A stretch of 64,000 nt of DNA, taken from positions 4,526,001 to 4,590,000 of the forward strand of contig NC_060023.1 in NCBI RefSeq assembly GCF_021134715.1. The letters are read 5' to 3'. Position 1 is the stretch's first letter. Every line of letters starts with the position of its first letter. The notes below the pieces were generated by a model, which was not told the origin of the DNA, ran no database searches, and saw nothing but the letters and a program-made list of their open reading frames with translations. A program made the translations under genes and the position numbers. Shown in pieces: positions 21,150-33,100 of this stretch. This DNA comes from Daphnia pulex. Its lineage: Eukaryota; Arthropoda; Branchiopoda; Diplostraca; Daphniidae.

Positions 21150-22760
21150 AAGGTCAACGAAGAAGTCCATCCGAGAACACCTCAGCAGGAGACAGGACTC
21201 ATCAGAATGTAACTATAAACCAGACGAGTTGGCGTTCTCTTGCTGTAGCGTGGGCGTTAGAAAAAGTATGTTACTACTTAAACGGAAATAAATTCATTGC
21301 AAAACCCCACAACAACGCATTCAAATGGCTCAAAGAAACAAAGAAGTTGAAAGGGTGTTTCAGTAACTGGGTTATGAAAATGCAAGCCTACAATTTCACC
21401 ATTCTACATACAAATGGGACTAAAAACCGAGTCGCCGATGCCATCGCCAACCACCCGGCAGAAGAAGCTGAACCAAACGAAGCGACAAATCACGTTTACG
21501 CATTACTCACAGTAGGTTATTCAACAGAAAAAACTAGCAATACTTCAACAAGGATACAAGACGATCTGTTATCCATTTCTCCTGCTCCAAGGTATCAGGG
21601 AAGGCGAAATTAGAAGACAAGACTACGGGAGATTACACTGATCACGTGGAGTACTTTACGAAACCCGGGGTCGACAATTCAGATTAGTAATACCGTCGAG
21701 TTTACGGCGCAAAATCATGCAAAGCTGCCATGACCAACCGGCGGACACTACGGAGTAGAAAATAAACAATCAAAGGTAGCCGAGAGATACTGGTGGCCAG
21801 GACTACCAGCCAGCATCAAAACGTACGTCAAATCCTACCCTATTTGTCAGATGAACAAATGCCCAACCGGAATCACAGAAGGTTTCATAGAACCAAAATA
21901 ATTCCACCTACACAACCATTGCAGCAAAACGGCCTAGATCATATCGGCCAATTTCAATTTTACAAACAAGGCAATCGTTACATACTTGCTTCCATCGACC
22001 TTCTGATTAAATACGTCATAGCAAAAGCAGTACCTGACGTCAAGCACGCAACACCATCAAGCTGGTCCATAAAGAGCTCATCGGCCATCACAGCTTTCCG
22101 AAGAAGATAATCACCGATCATGGTACGGCATTTTACTCACTTTTATTTACTGCATCGACATTTGAACAAGCACTAAGCGACTGGGGAATTCGTCACGCCA
22201 TGTCGTCAACTAACCATCCGCAGTCGATACAATTGAAAGAAGTCGCCGCAATCTCATCACACCTTTAAAAGCATTCATCGACCCCACACTGAACAACTGG
22301 AACGAAAAAGTGACCGTCGCTGTAGTGGCTATCTACAGCGGTAAACAGTCAAGCACGAGGGAATTGCCGTACGAAATCATTCATGGTCAAACTATAGAGC
22401 TACGACACGAACGATTATTCCCATGGCCAAATGTTGGAAAAAAGCAAGAAGACCAAAAGAAATCATCGGAGAAAGTGAACAAGATCCGGGTGACTGTGCG
22501 TGACAGATTACTCGCAAAACAAGAGAAAATGAGAATGAGAATCAATGCACATTGGTGCAAACCACGAGAATACACACCCGGAGATCTCGTACTAGTAGCT
22601 CGAAACCTACGAAAAATCGAATTTAGAACAAACATTCTCCCCAAATATACCGGGCTATTTCAAGTCTTACGGAAGCATTCACCTTTAAGTTACTTAGTAA
22701 AAGACGTGGTGGCGAAGGTTCCCAGCACACGTTAGTCAAATGAAATCATATCGAACACCC
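21150..22760 (+). pseudogene. Ty3/gypsy pol fragment (RNase H to integrase), frameshifted
   Basis: Remnant of an LTR-retrotransposon polyprotein in several frames. About 21265-21600 encodes the end of RT-linked RNase H (TNGTKNRVADAIANH, the usual V-A-D-A-L/I-S/N-R/H signature). 21700-21870 carries the integrase H2C2-like region (ERYWWPGLPASIKTYV followed by CQMNK). 21895-22110 begins the catalytic core (GLDHIGQF, ASIDLL). 22310-22735 is the integrase C-terminus with GDLVLVARN and PKYTGLFQVL. There are at least four frameshifts or stops, so it is not functional. The RT fingers/palm, protease and gag are absent. Confidence 0.85.
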
Positions 22761-22989
22761 CGTAACGTTGAATAAGAAAAAATACCACGAGATTCAGGAA
22801 ACAAAGCAAAGGCGAAAATAACGCGGACCAGAAGCAAGCGAGTCGTGGAAACTTCGGTCAGATGGCAATCACCGTAAAAGAAACTACCGACTAAACAGAA
22901 ACCAACATAAAGATCAACGAAAAATAAACCCTTGATTAATGAGTCATTTATTGCCTTGATTATGTCTTGTATTCCGTGTCAATTCGAAC

Positions 22990-23245
22990 TTTTCGGAACA
23001 AGGTCTACGACGAACAAGTCAACGGACAGAAAAACCCCAAGTTCTCCTAAGAAATTGGGCCTAAGTATAATGAGGATAAAAGAGGGAGGCAGGGAAGTTG
23101 AGGCGGAGAGTTTTGAAAAGTCTATTAGTAGAGTAGTCTTTTTGAGTTGTTACGTCTGCAGTCTCTTTGTGTGTAGTTCTGTTCTTTGTGATCAAGTTAT
23201 TTTAAGAGTGTAGAGCGAATAAAGAATAAAGGTGTATTAATATAA
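22990..23245 (+). repeat. Possible 3' LTR of the gypsy fragment
   Basis: This lies directly downstream of integrase and has a TATAATGAGG-like promoter word near 23067 and paired AATAAAG words near 23218-23232 that could be polyadenylation signals. No 5' LTR partner is in the window, so the limits are a guess. Confidence 0.35.
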
Positions 23246-23375
23246 AAACCACTAACCGTTCAAAAATTCTCCAATAGACAAACGGGAGAGTATTGTTATT
23301 TGGAACGAATTTTTGTTTTTTACGCATAACTTTTGTTTAATTTTATCCGATTTCTTAAATAAATAACTTTTATAA

Positions 23376-23574
23376 TGGAGTAGTAGGACATCCTGCGTTT
23401 CTTAAATGTGCCAAATCAAATGTGTGTCCAATCTGTGTTACGCGTCTACAGCGTCTTATGGGAAAACCAACCATTTCACTTTTAAAATATTATTTTCTTC
23501 TCGATAACTATTTTTTACCTCATTGTTGTACCTAACAGTGGATTCGCTATTCACTTAGTGATAACCTAATTTTT
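23376..23574 (+). repeat. ISL2EU left terminal inverted repeat
   Basis: About 199 bp matching the complement of 31832-32037 with scattered substitutions and a small indel near 23400. The outermost 23 bases resemble 48123-48146 in reverse complement (one mismatch). Confidence 0.8.
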
Positions 23575-23667
23575 ATTACATTGCACAATTCCACCTAGTT
23601 TATTTTATATAATTTTTTTTTTAATGTTGTTTTCTTTTCCCTACTAGACGACATGAATTAAAAGCTA

Positions 23668-24440
23668 TTGATACTAATGATAACAATGTCATCAGCGGTT
23701 ATCAGTGAGCCTGTTGTAACTATCTTTCAATTGAGTGACTATGCTAAAGGATTGGTTGGTGTGGATAAACAGACATATTTGGATAAATTAATGAAATGTA
23801 ACATTCACTTAAGATATTATTTCATTCCAAAAGAGCATTGGGTTGTGGACCCAGCTACCATTGAAACAATTTCTCCACAACAGTTGACAGGGCATGAAGT
23901 CTATATCCATTTAATTGCTAGAAGAAGTAATGATACAGGACTGCAATTGAAGGCAATGAAAACCATTGAAACTGCTAATTTTATGGTGGCCAATCGGTGG
24001 GTAAGTAAGTTGTGTGCAATTCGGCTAACACATGGTGCTGTGATATTTAAAGCAAATGTTCGACATTCAATTAGCTTTAACAGCAAGAAGGACCTGTGTA
24101 CATGGGCAACTGTCCATGAAAATTGTACTGTTATGGCTGCGCATTGCAACTGCACTGTTTGGTAACTATTACTTTATCCATCATTCAGCTTATCCATTTT
24201 GGTACGACAAACTAGTAAATGTCTATTTTTATTACTTCTACAGATAAGGTGGAGTGTTTACTCATGTTGGGGGTCTACTTTATACCATTATACAATTATT
24301 GACCACTTCATGCACATCAAAGGAAAACTCGTGGATTTGCTCCACCAAAACATTACCAGTGGTAATTTATTTAAATTGCTATGTCATTATGTCCATTCAA
24401 AATTTAATATCGCTACATTGTGTTATTTCAGAATTTGAAT
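23668..24440 (+). pseudogene. 5' part of the ISL2EU YqaJ-type gene (SWIM-like region)
   Basis: Start codons lie near 23668-23686. The first exon frame runs to 24165 and contains a conserved N-terminal block (DYAKGLVGVDKQTYLDKL), then AVIFKANVRHSI and AAHCNC, like the SWIM-type C-x-C of these proteins. After an intron (about 24166-24243) the expected Cys-His partner appears as GVFTHVGGLLY, with Phe where Cys is usual and a TAA just upstream. It then continues with a CTS...W block. The gene is cut at 24493-24504 by the LINE and resumes at 29507. It is probably dead. The domain assignment is by pattern memory of ISL2EU/YqaJ proteins. Confidence 0.7.
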
Positions 24441-24492
24441 ACCAGTATTTCAGATTTGAAGTGTGCCACTAACCTCAACAAGAATTCGGTGT

Positions 24493-24504
24493 TTAAAAAA
24501 AATG
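24493..24504 (+). repeat. LINE target-site duplication, left copy
   Basis: TTAAAAAAAATG, repeated exactly at 29495-29506 on the other side of the LINE. Confidence 0.8.
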
Positions 24505-24529
24505 GAGGGGGATACCAGAAATGAGTGAA

Positions 24530-25527
24530 GAAGAAATTGTCGCATTGAATGATGTATTATTAGAAAACAAAGCAGTGGAGCTTCATTTATTCAACACATT
24601 CGCCGAAAACTCCTGGAACTTAAGGTACTAAAACAGTTTGAAATCAAATGCAATCTCGCCATGTCTGAAGCCTCGCTCAGAGGAGTGATCCGGAACGTCC
24701 CCACCCAAGATTCAGAAGAAGACATCTTATGCCTACTGGCTGAACAAGGAGTCACGAAGGTACAACGGTTCACGGCCCTAGCACTAGATGGCAGCAGAAC
24801 CCCACTGAAAACAGTCACGCTCTTCTTCAAAACCTCGCAACTCCCCAGAGAAGTCATCATGGCCCATGAAATCTTCCCCGTCAAACAGTTCATCCCAAGA
24901 CCAACACTGTGCCGTAAATGCTGGACGTTCAGACACCCAGAAGAAACCTGCACAAACCCCCCATCTGCAAATAATGCTCACAAACCCACCCACCATCAGA
25001 CCCCTGCAAAACCCCACCAAAATGTCCCACATGCGCCAAACCAGGACATGCAGCTGGAACTCTCGGTTGCCCAAAGTACAACAACAGACAACAAATAATC
25101 AAATTCGCATACGAAAACAGAATCCCAATCGCAGAAGCGAGCAAACTACTAAGCAATACTGAACCAGCGAGACCACCCCAACTACCAAGAATGCACTCTA
25201 CCGCAAACCCCGATCAAGAAATGGATGACCTAAAGAAGGAAGTCGTGAAATTGAGATCACAAATTGAAACCATCTCAGTACACCACCCTCAAATCTAACG
25301 CAAGACTCGAAACCCTGGAAGCCACCGTCCAGGACATCCAAGAAAAAATAGCCCCCCTAGTAGAGCTGCCACAAACAATCGAAAAAATAAAAAACGACAT
25401 GACCGGAGGATTCGAGTCAAGTCACGAACAACTAGCCAACATCACAGCCCTACTGCAAGCCACCCGCCCTCTAGCCAAACCACCGGACAAACAAACCACT
25501 AACGCCACTTCAAAGGCTCGAAAATGA
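24530..25527 (+). pseudogene. LINE ORF1 (gag-like, CCHC), frameshifted
   Basis: ATG at 24530 opens a short acidic frame that shifts near 24600 into the frame at 24661-25098. That frame carries FFKTSQLPREVI and the first zinc knuckle (CRKCWTFRHPEETC). Second and third Cys/His groups (C..C...H...C and CPTC..PGH...C type) follow in another frame at about 24985-25075. A Glu/Lys-rich coiled-coil-like tail occupies 25200-25527. ORF1 proteins bind LINE RNA. Frameshifts prevent a full product. Confidence 0.7.
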
Positions 25528-28500
25528 CGAAACCACTCAAAATCATCCAATGGAACGCCCGCAGTCTCTACAAAAGTAAACTTCAAGAATTTAAATTTAA
25601 CATCAGATGCCTGAATCCACATATTGTATTACTAAGTGAAACATTTTGGAGAGACGAATACATACCGAAATTTACCGCATTCAATACCTTTTACCGAAAC
25701 CGAAATTCCCACGGCGGAGGAGTAATGATCCTAGTGAAGAAATCCATCCAAGCAGCCCCGTTGACACTCCCCCAGACACCAAACGTAGAAGCAGTAGGAA
25801 CAACTATAAAATTAAAAAACAACAAATCAATTGACATCATATCGGTATACTGCTCAGACGGGAACGCGAACACCAAACAAGACATCACAGACATTCTCAA
25901 CACCTTAACCAACAGCTACGTGATCGGAGGTGACCTGAACGCCCACTCTACAGTATGGGAAGATGACCACCAACAAAACCGTTGCGGAAAGCAGATAGCA
26001 GAAATACTTCTAGACGACGAAAGAATTACCTTATGCACTCCAAAAAACCTCGGGACGCGCCCAAACCCAAACGGAAAAGAGAGCTCAACCATAGATCTAA
26101 CCTTCAGCTAACTAGATCTAGCAAATCTAACCAACATCAACGTAGGACCATACTGGGGAAGCGACCACCTCCCTTTCATCACCTGTCTTAACATCGGCTC
26201 CTCCCCAATCAAAACACCCAACGAACACTGGAATTTCAACCGGAACCGATGGGAAGAATGGAATGGAAACATCGAGAGCAAAACCACACCCGGAATCCTA
26301 ACAGCAGCAGAAACTTCTAATGAAGCATACCAGTCATTCTACAACGCCATCATCGAAGCCTCGAACAAACACTTCAAACCAAAAAGAATAAACAAAGAAA
26401 CCAAAAAACCATGGTGGACACCCCTCTGCAAGAAAACTACAAAAGAAGCAAGAAAGGCCTACAAGTTATGGCGCTCCATCCTCCTCCCGTCAGACAAAAA
26501 CAACCTTAACAAATTAGAAGCAATCAAAAAAAGAACAATCATAGCAGCAAAAAACCAGGCGTGGAGCAACCACATTGCATCAATGGAGAAGAACACCACA
26601 GCCTTTTGGAGATTTGCCAAACAAATGTCAAACAAACCATCGACCACCCAACAAACAACCGCACCAATAACAAAACCAAACGGAGACCAGACAACGGACC
26701 CATCAGAAAAATAAAAAATCCTGCTTGAAAAATTTTGCCCGACTGAACGACAAGAAAGAAAAGACGACCGCACCAAACTGTACGAACAAAAAATCCAAGA
26801 CGCAATCCAAAATAAAGAAAGCCATCCACTCAACACCCCAATATCAATCACGGAACTGGAGACCAACCTCACAGGACTACCAAACAAAGCAATGGGCAAA
26901 GACAGGATCCACAACGAAATTCTCAAAAACCTGAACCAAAACAATCGCACCACCCTACTGAAACTGCTGAACATTTCACTCAACACTGGATACCTACCAA
27001 CGGACTGGAAAAACGCCGCTGTAGTCCCCATACTCAAACCAAAAAAACCAGCAAACCTACCAGAGTCCTACAGACCAATATCTCTCACGTCATGCCTGGG
27101 CAAACTGATGGAAAGAATCATCAACAACAGACTAAAATGGTATATCGAAAAGAACAGACTCCTTCCAATATTCCAGACAGGGTTCAGAAACGGATGCACC
27201 ACGAGCGATAACCTACTACGACTAGAAACCGCAATCAACACAGGATTTGACAACAAAAAAAACAACATCGGCAATATTCCTAGACCTCGCAAAAGCCTAT
27301 GACAGCACCTGGATTACTGGACTTCTCTACAAAATAACGAAACTCAAAATCTATGGCCCGGTACTACGCTGGATAAAGAACTTCATAACAGAAAGAAACA
27401 TCGCCGTACGAGTGGACAACAATCTATCACCAGATAGAAAACTCAAGAGAGGAGTACCCCAAGGATGTGTACTGAGCCCCCTACTATTCAAAATAATGAT
27501 GTCCGACTTCCCAAACCCAGACGACGGATGTGAAATATCACTCTTTGCAGACGACATCGAAATTCACTCAACTGCAACAACCAAATGGGAAACGGAAAGG
27601 AACCTGCAGAAATACCTCAAGAAAATTGAAGAATGGGCAAAACAATGGAAACTAACATTCTCAGTCCCGAAATGCATAGCAGTTACATTCTCAAGAAGAA
27701 GAAAGAAAGAACGCGATCTTAACCTTATCCTTAACAACAGCCGCATCACCGAAAAAAAAACAACTTCAAATTCCTTGGAATCATATTTGACTCAAGACTA
27801 ACGTGGGATGACCACATCGAATACATCAACGCAAGCCTGCACCGCCGAGCAAACTGCATCAAAACTCTCACACACGGAAAGACGCCACTTCAATTAAAAC
27901 TCCTAGTACGAATATACACAGCCATGATCCGCGGTAAGCTAGACTACGGTGCCCTCATCCTAACAACGATACCAAAAACAAAACTGAAGAAACTAGAAAA
28001 AACTCAGAATCAAATACTGAGAGGCATTCTAGGTTGCTTGAAATCAACGCCGACCCAACTTATCCAAATCGAAACAGGAATATTACCCATTAAAGATAGA
28101 TGGGACATGCTGGCAACAAGGTACCTAACTAACATAAGCACCAAGACGTGGAACTCAGCCTACCCATCACTGTACGAAATGGCAAAAAAAAACAAAAATA
28201 TGGAAACCCAGGAGCACACCAGGAATGTCAAAATACCTCACAGAATTAGACGGAGAAAGCAGCCCCCTCATTCTACAAGAACCAGCCTACCAGCCGTACA
28301 CAGAACCACTAGCACCATGGCAGCTGTTCCAGATAACCACTGGATATCTTACGACAAATAAAAAAGAAGCTGTGAAGAACAAAGCACTCACCGCAGCCAC
28401 ATTCCTGGAGACCAAGAGCAATAAAGATCAAAACCACCTGGACATCTACACGGATGGATCAACATTCAAGACCACCAAGAAGACCACCTGCGCTGTGTAT

Positions 28501-29311
28501 ATACCTGTAACACAAACAAAAAAAAAAATGGTTACTCTCCAACTTTACTAACAGCTTTAACGCAGAACTAGCTGCTATTAAACAGGCACTTACACTCACC
28601 TACAACCAGGACTGGCCCGAAATAACCATCTACACTGACTCTAAGTCAGCAATCCATGCCATTTCCAACTTCAAATGGAAATCAAGCAACTACATCCCTG
28701 AAATAATCCAACAAATCAACAATTACAAATCAGCATGAACGAAAATCAACTTATTTTTGATACCTAGTCACGCAGGAATAAGAGGGAACGAAATCGCAGA
28801 CCAGCTAGCCAACAACAGAAGGACAGCAGACGACGGTGAAACGATGTGTCACACACCCAACATGGCCGAACAACTAATGAAAATCAAAAACAATCATCAA
28901 CACAAAACACAAGAAAAAATAAAAAACAATTCCCCAAATCAAGCAATCACTCAACGAACAAAAATGGGGGTGGCCAGCTGGCACACCCACAAAAACAGAG
29001 CAATCCAATCCGCACTAATCTGGCTAAGAAGCGGCCATAACAAACTAAACGGCACAATCAGCAAATGGGACATGGATATCCAACCGGAATGGCCACACGG
29101 ATGTCCAGAAATAGAAAACTCGACGCACGTCTTACTCCACTGTCCTCACTACTCCGCAGCCAGGAGGGAACTGAAACTCGAGATCGAGAAACTCAAACTT
29201 CCGTTTGATGTACCAACTTTAACCGGCGTCAACTTCTCCATCCCTAAACACACCCAAGAAAAAATTGCCAAATCACTCATAAATTTCATCACAAGTTCTA
29301 AAATTATTTAA
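25524..29311 (+). pseudogene. LINE ORF2: endonuclease, reverse transcriptase, RNase H; broken
   Basis: It overlaps the end of ORF1 by 4 bp. The APE-type endonuclease runs from 25524 (IIQWNARSL, LLSETFW, VIGGDLNAHS, SDHLPF). Stops lie in frame at 26109-26111 (TAA) and 26712-26714 (TAA). RT follows at about 26840-27800 (VPILKPKK, SYRPISLTS, RGVPQGCVLSPLLF, catalytic FADD near 27548). A frameshift lies near 27260-27300 and another near 27770. RNase H follows in two more frames (YTDGS near 28449, ELAAI near 28568, YTDSKSAI near 28632, HAGIRGNEIAD near 28770). The C-terminus has a C...C...H...C motif (CPEI...HVLLHCPH, about 29100-29145). Confidence 0.9.
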
Positions 29312-29506
29312 AGAATTTAAACTTGTCCCCCAAAATTAAATATTCTCTAAATACGAACCCCCCCCCTTATTTTCTTTGTAAAAATCCATGTAAAACCCAA
29401 ACACAAATAAACAAAACGGTGTCTAAGGGCCGCGAAAATGGCGGCCCGTAAACTGTCACCAGTGGCAACCAGCCATGGCCAGTGTCACCTAAAGTTAAAA
29501 AAAATG

Positions 29507-30420
29507 AAAAAAAAAACCGATTGCTCCAAACAGAACTCATTGTAACTAAAGAGTCATCAGAAGAGGCTGAAAGATTAACATTGAAGCAAAGAAATAATCC
29601 TATTTGGATGGATTTGAGAATTGGTAGGTGCACGGCAAGTAATTCGTACAACATCTGTAAGACGAACTGTGAGAAACCCTCATTATCTTCGGTCAAGAAA
29701 TTATGTTTTCCAGGGGAAAAGTTATCGACTCCAGCCATTAAGTATTAATTTGATTATTTCATTTTCATTGGTATGTCTACTGCATTTCTTTAATTTTTCA
29801 TTTCAAGGTATGGAGTTGAAAACCAAAGGAAATGCATCAAAAAAAGGCTTGCAGTACTAAAGAAAATGAATCTTCGCCCAGGTTTTACCACTACTAAAGC
29901 TGGTTTGGTCGTTTCCTTGGAACAACCATCTCTCGCAGCCTCTCCTGATGGATATATTAAGTGCAAGTGCCATGGTATAGGCGTCATCGAAGTCAAATGC
30001 TGCTGGAGCCACAGAAATGAAAAAATGTCAGACATCATTGACTCTCGCAATGATTTTTACCTGCTTCATAACACTAAAGATCAGGAATACTATTTTACTT
30101 TCTAAACTAATCATCCGTACTACTACCAGGTACAACAGCAAATGATGGTCACCTGGTTATTGTAATAATGCCCCTTCCATTGAGAGTAATTCCCAACCTT
30201 TTATTAGCAACAATTCATCGCTTTACACTTGCTGTACTGAAGTTCATGAAAATGGAGCAGTGGTTACATGCAGTAATGTTGATTGTTTAGTTGGTACTTA
30301 TCATAAGTTATGTGTGAAGCCACCAAGAAAACGTTTGGTCCAGCATGGGTATGTAAATCCTGTTCAAATATTTTGAAAAAATCGAAAAAAAGAAGCCTTT
30401 CAAAGGAGAACTGAAAATAA
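29507..30420 (+). pseudogene. 3' part of the ISL2EU gene: YqaJ-like nuclease and PHD-like motif
   Basis: Continuation of the gene cut by the LINE. About 29560-29748 has the YqaJ opening pattern (NNPIWMDLRIGRCTAS). An intron follows, then about 29812-30160 with AASPDGYI, GVIEVKCCW and YYYQVQQQMM. These are the SPDG, E-x-K-C and Y-x-Q-x-Q motifs of the lambda-exonuclease/YqaJ fold, containing the metal-binding D, E and K. A stop (TAA at 29858-29860) sits between motifs. A C-terminal Cys/His cluster (30215-30400; CC..., CSN..C, YHKLCVKPP, then CKSC in the next frame) looks like a PHD finger with a 1 bp shift near 30325. The nuclease partner is characteristic of ISL2EU. Confidence 0.78.
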
Positions 30421-30639
30421 CCAAATTTATACGAAGTAAAAAATACAAGAAATACCAAACAACCAAGAAATACTAAACAACCAATCAAGAAATACAACCA
30501 ATCAATTCAAATTTATTGTAATTACATGTTAACAGCAATTCGTTCCTTATGTTAAAAAATGAGTTAATTGGCCAAAAATACAGAGAAAGATGAACATAAC
30601 AATTACAAGTGTCACATCAACTTAATATTGTGGAATTAT

Positions 30640-31674
30640 TGTTGGTTGTGCATTCATAAGGCAGCAGCAAGTTACAAATATTTTATAGATGAAGGTGTTG
30701 TTGTTAGAATCTGAGCAAAAATCTTCAATTTTGATTATACCACGTAATACCATAAATTTGTTTTCTTCAAGTTACCTATTACGCGTTCAACATGAATTCG
30801 TTCGTTAACTATTATTCTACTTCTTTCCGTCTCTTTTTCTGGTAATTGGACCCTTTTTCCTTTATAAGAAGGCATATGTACTTTAACCCATAAAGAAGTG
30901 AAATCACTTCATTGATGAATCCCCTATCTGCCAAAAATTCATCACCAGGTTCGATAAAGTCTAGTAACCAAGATTCTCTAACAGTATCTACGTCTCTGGC
31001 ACGTCCAGTGAACGCTTTAGACAAGAATGCAACAGCACCGCGAGGCGTAGTTACTATAGGAAATGTTGCTGTATGATGACTTTTCTAAGTCGAGTAACAA
31101 GAGACTGCATCAATTCTATCGCTAGGAGTTTCATACTTCAATTCTGTACAATCAATAATTTAATTAACGTTTGGGTATTGCTCTTCTATTTCCCATATTT
31201 AAAACAAAACTAATCAATTTTACGTTTGTATTCCATTCATGATAACATTATACTCACAGGAATACAACTCCGTTGTCTTACTAGCTTCCTGGTCATTCTT
31301 TTAGAATATCGCTCTTTGTTTAATGTAGTACACCTATTAGATTTGTCATTGTCATCCAAACCTAAATGAAGTGTCTGTGCCCAGTCTGGATGTAATTCAT
31401 GTGAATCACGTGTGGATGGAACTTCAATAAACGTAAATGTGTACTACAATTATTAAAACACACACTTAAGTTATTACCATTCAAGAAATGTTTAGAACAA
31501 ACTCTTGAATGTTTTGTTACGTTCTTGTAACTTTAAGTTTTTTAACCAGGCTTTCCTTCTCAAATTCTGAAGTTCTTTTACTTCGTTAGAACACCGAATT
31601 TTCTTTTTAGGAATACTAAAAAACTTAACTCCATCCTTGTGATTATTTTCACAGATTCGTACGCAACACTTCAT
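30640..31674 (-). pseudogene. ISL2EU transposase (THAP + DDE_Tnp_4), decayed
   Basis: The minus-strand exon at 31492-31674 opens with a THAP-type zinc finger (C-C-V-R-I-C start, FFSIPKKK, later R-K-A-W). The second exon (31262-31440) has HELHPDWAQTLHLG. The DDE nuclease follows: IIDCTELKYETPSDR (first D, about 31145), FIEPGDEFLADRGF (second D, about 30920) and RIHVERVIG (E, about 30797). The order and motifs match THAP-nuclease proteins of ISL2EU elements. A TAG at about 31085 and frame changes after 30815 disable it. It converges on the YqaJ gene. Confidence 0.8.
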
Positions 31675-31831
31675 CTTGTTAAACTTACAAGTTTGATGTT
31701 TGTAGAGTGATCAACAATCACCAGCTATCTACAGAATTCGGGCTCTTCTGCTAGCCGGGTCGATCACAAAAAAGGACTCTTAAACAAAAATTAACTAAAA
31801 ATAAAGTAGACTTAGAAGGAGATTGAGAGAA

Positions 31832-32037
31832 AAATTAGGTTATCACCAAGTGAATAGCGAATCCACTGTTAGGTACAACAATGAGGTAAAAATTAGTTAT
31901 CGAGAAGAAAAGAATATTTAAAAAGTGAAATGGCTGGTTTTCCCATAAGACGCTGTAGACGCGTAACACAGATTGGACACAAATTTGATTTGGCACATTT
32001 AGGGAAAATGCGCAACGCAGGATGTCTAACTACTCCA
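31832..32037 (-). repeat. ISL2EU right terminal inverted repeat
   Basis: The inverted partner of 23376-23574; it ends ACTACTCCA near 32037. Confidence 0.8.
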
Positions 32038-32740
32038 GTCTGCTATCCCAAGTATTTTTTATTTCATTATATCGTCATTAGTTTACCACCTACTAGCAAT
32101 TTGAATTCGCGAAAAAAGTGGACGTGTCAAATTTTCGGGGTTATATGGGTAAGGGCCTGTCCTGGTATGTGAAACGCTGTAATTGTACCACTATATAGTT
32201 TCTAGGTTGCCATCTTGGACTAGTAATATCCCACCCATTGGTGCACCCACAGCCAAGAAGCATTGGTATTTTGGGGTTCTTTGCGTTTGGCAGTTACAGG
32301 AAGGTAAGAATAGAGTGGAAAAGAAAGTTGTTGATCTCTTTTTTTCACTATCCTTTGTCCTCCTATTCGTACCCTTTTCTTCCTTTTGGATTTGCAGTTT
32401 TAAAGTGTTCGACTGCGATCGTTTTGTTGCAGTCTCTGGCCTTCTGGGTGAAGGCCTCACGCGCCGGCTGTTTCTGTTCTTGCTAGGTCCAGTGGGTATT
32501 GCATTTTGGGTTTTGTGGTTGGTTGCCATGCCATAAGGCGTTCGTCGTTAAACCTCCCGCAGATTTTTCGTCCAACGTCCGTTTACCTCGTTATTGACAA
32601 TCCTCATCTTCTCTTTCATCTGAGAGTAGCTTTGAGAATTAATGGAGAAGCAGAAAACAAACAACGTCTAGAAATGAAGAAAAAAAATATGTACATAAAG
32701 TTAAATAAAACAAATTTCAAATTACTTTATTATTACCAGT
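32038..32740. other. Non-coding stretch, no gene recognised
   Basis: Pyrimidine-rich sequence with a few overlapping short open frames and no motif I recognise. AATAAA-like words occur near 32705. Confidence 0.4.
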
Positions 32741-32744
32741 TCTG

Positions 32745-33100
32745 GGATGAAGAGCCTGGATCGTTCGTACAACGTGTTCGCACGAAAGAAGTCGGACTCT
32801 TGCATTTGTTCTTCGGGTTGCGATGGATGAATTTCCAGTAGCAACTATCAACATAAGCCGTGTTCTGGTGCAAGGTTATGGGTCGTTTGCAGAGAGAACA
32901 GATGCGATGAGGGAGGATGCCGTCGGAAATAAGCCACTTGATTGCGTCGATCCCTATACAAAAAAAAACTAATTAATATTACATCAAACAACATAAAATT
33001 GAACATTAAACCACTTACCTAATAGAGTAGGGTTCGTCGGTGATGGGTTCACGGTGGGGATAAACAGTTGTCAAATCTTTCTTTTGTCCCATCTATCATC
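32745..33100 (-). pseudogene. ISXO2/Merlin-like transposase N-terminal fragment
   Basis: In reverse orientation an exon of about 32750-32952 encodes IDAIKWLISDGILP, then CSLCKRPITL, then YVDSCYWKF...NKCKSPTSF. This resembles the zinc-ribbon start of ISXO2/IS1595-type (Merlin) transposases: A-x-x-W-L, C-x2-C, D-x3-W, C...S...R. An upstream piece near 33020-33065 could splice to it (GTAAGT donor at about 33020). No catalytic domain follows within the next few hundred bases. Only a fragment; the family call is tentative. Confidence 0.45.

Larger units (their letters stand above)
24505..29494 (+). mobile_element. I-like LINE (non-LTR retrotransposon), about 5 kb, apparently full length but dead
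   Basis: It is bracketed by the 12 bp duplication TTAAAAAAAATG. It has ORF1 (gag-like, CCHC knuckles) and ORF2 (APE endonuclease, RT, RNase H, C-terminal Cys/His motif). The A-rich coding strand and RNase H domain fit the I superfamily (I/Nimb/Outcast-like). ORF2 is broken by two in-frame stops and at least four frameshifts. It is inserted in the YqaJ gene of the ISL2EU element, in the same orientation, so it is younger than that element. Confidence 0.85.
23376..32037. mobile_element. ISL2EU-type DNA transposon split by a LINE
   Basis: Inverted termini of about 200 bp (23376-23574 and 31832-32037) share long blocks around GACATCCTGCGTT, CTACAGCGTCTTATGGGAAA and CAGTGGATTCGCTATTCACT. Between them lie two converging genes diagnostic of ISL2EU elements: a plus-strand YqaJ-nuclease gene with SWIM-like and PHD-like cysteine motifs, and a minus-strand THAP-DDE transposase. 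Subtracting the 4,990 bp LINE and one 12 bp duplication leaves an element of about 3.7 kb. Both genes carry disabling changes. The exact outer termini and the short target duplication are not certain. Confidence 0.82.

Noticed and set aside
29343..29372. C-run and A-runs near the LINE 3' end as a poly(A) tail
   Set aside because: The run of C residues and short A tracts lie inside the 3' UTR. The repeated 12 bp at 29495 marks the end better.
32183..32536. Overlapping open frames on both strands (112-117 codons)
   Set aside because: There are mutually overlapping frames on opposite strands with no known motif. Pyrimidine-rich composition explains them.
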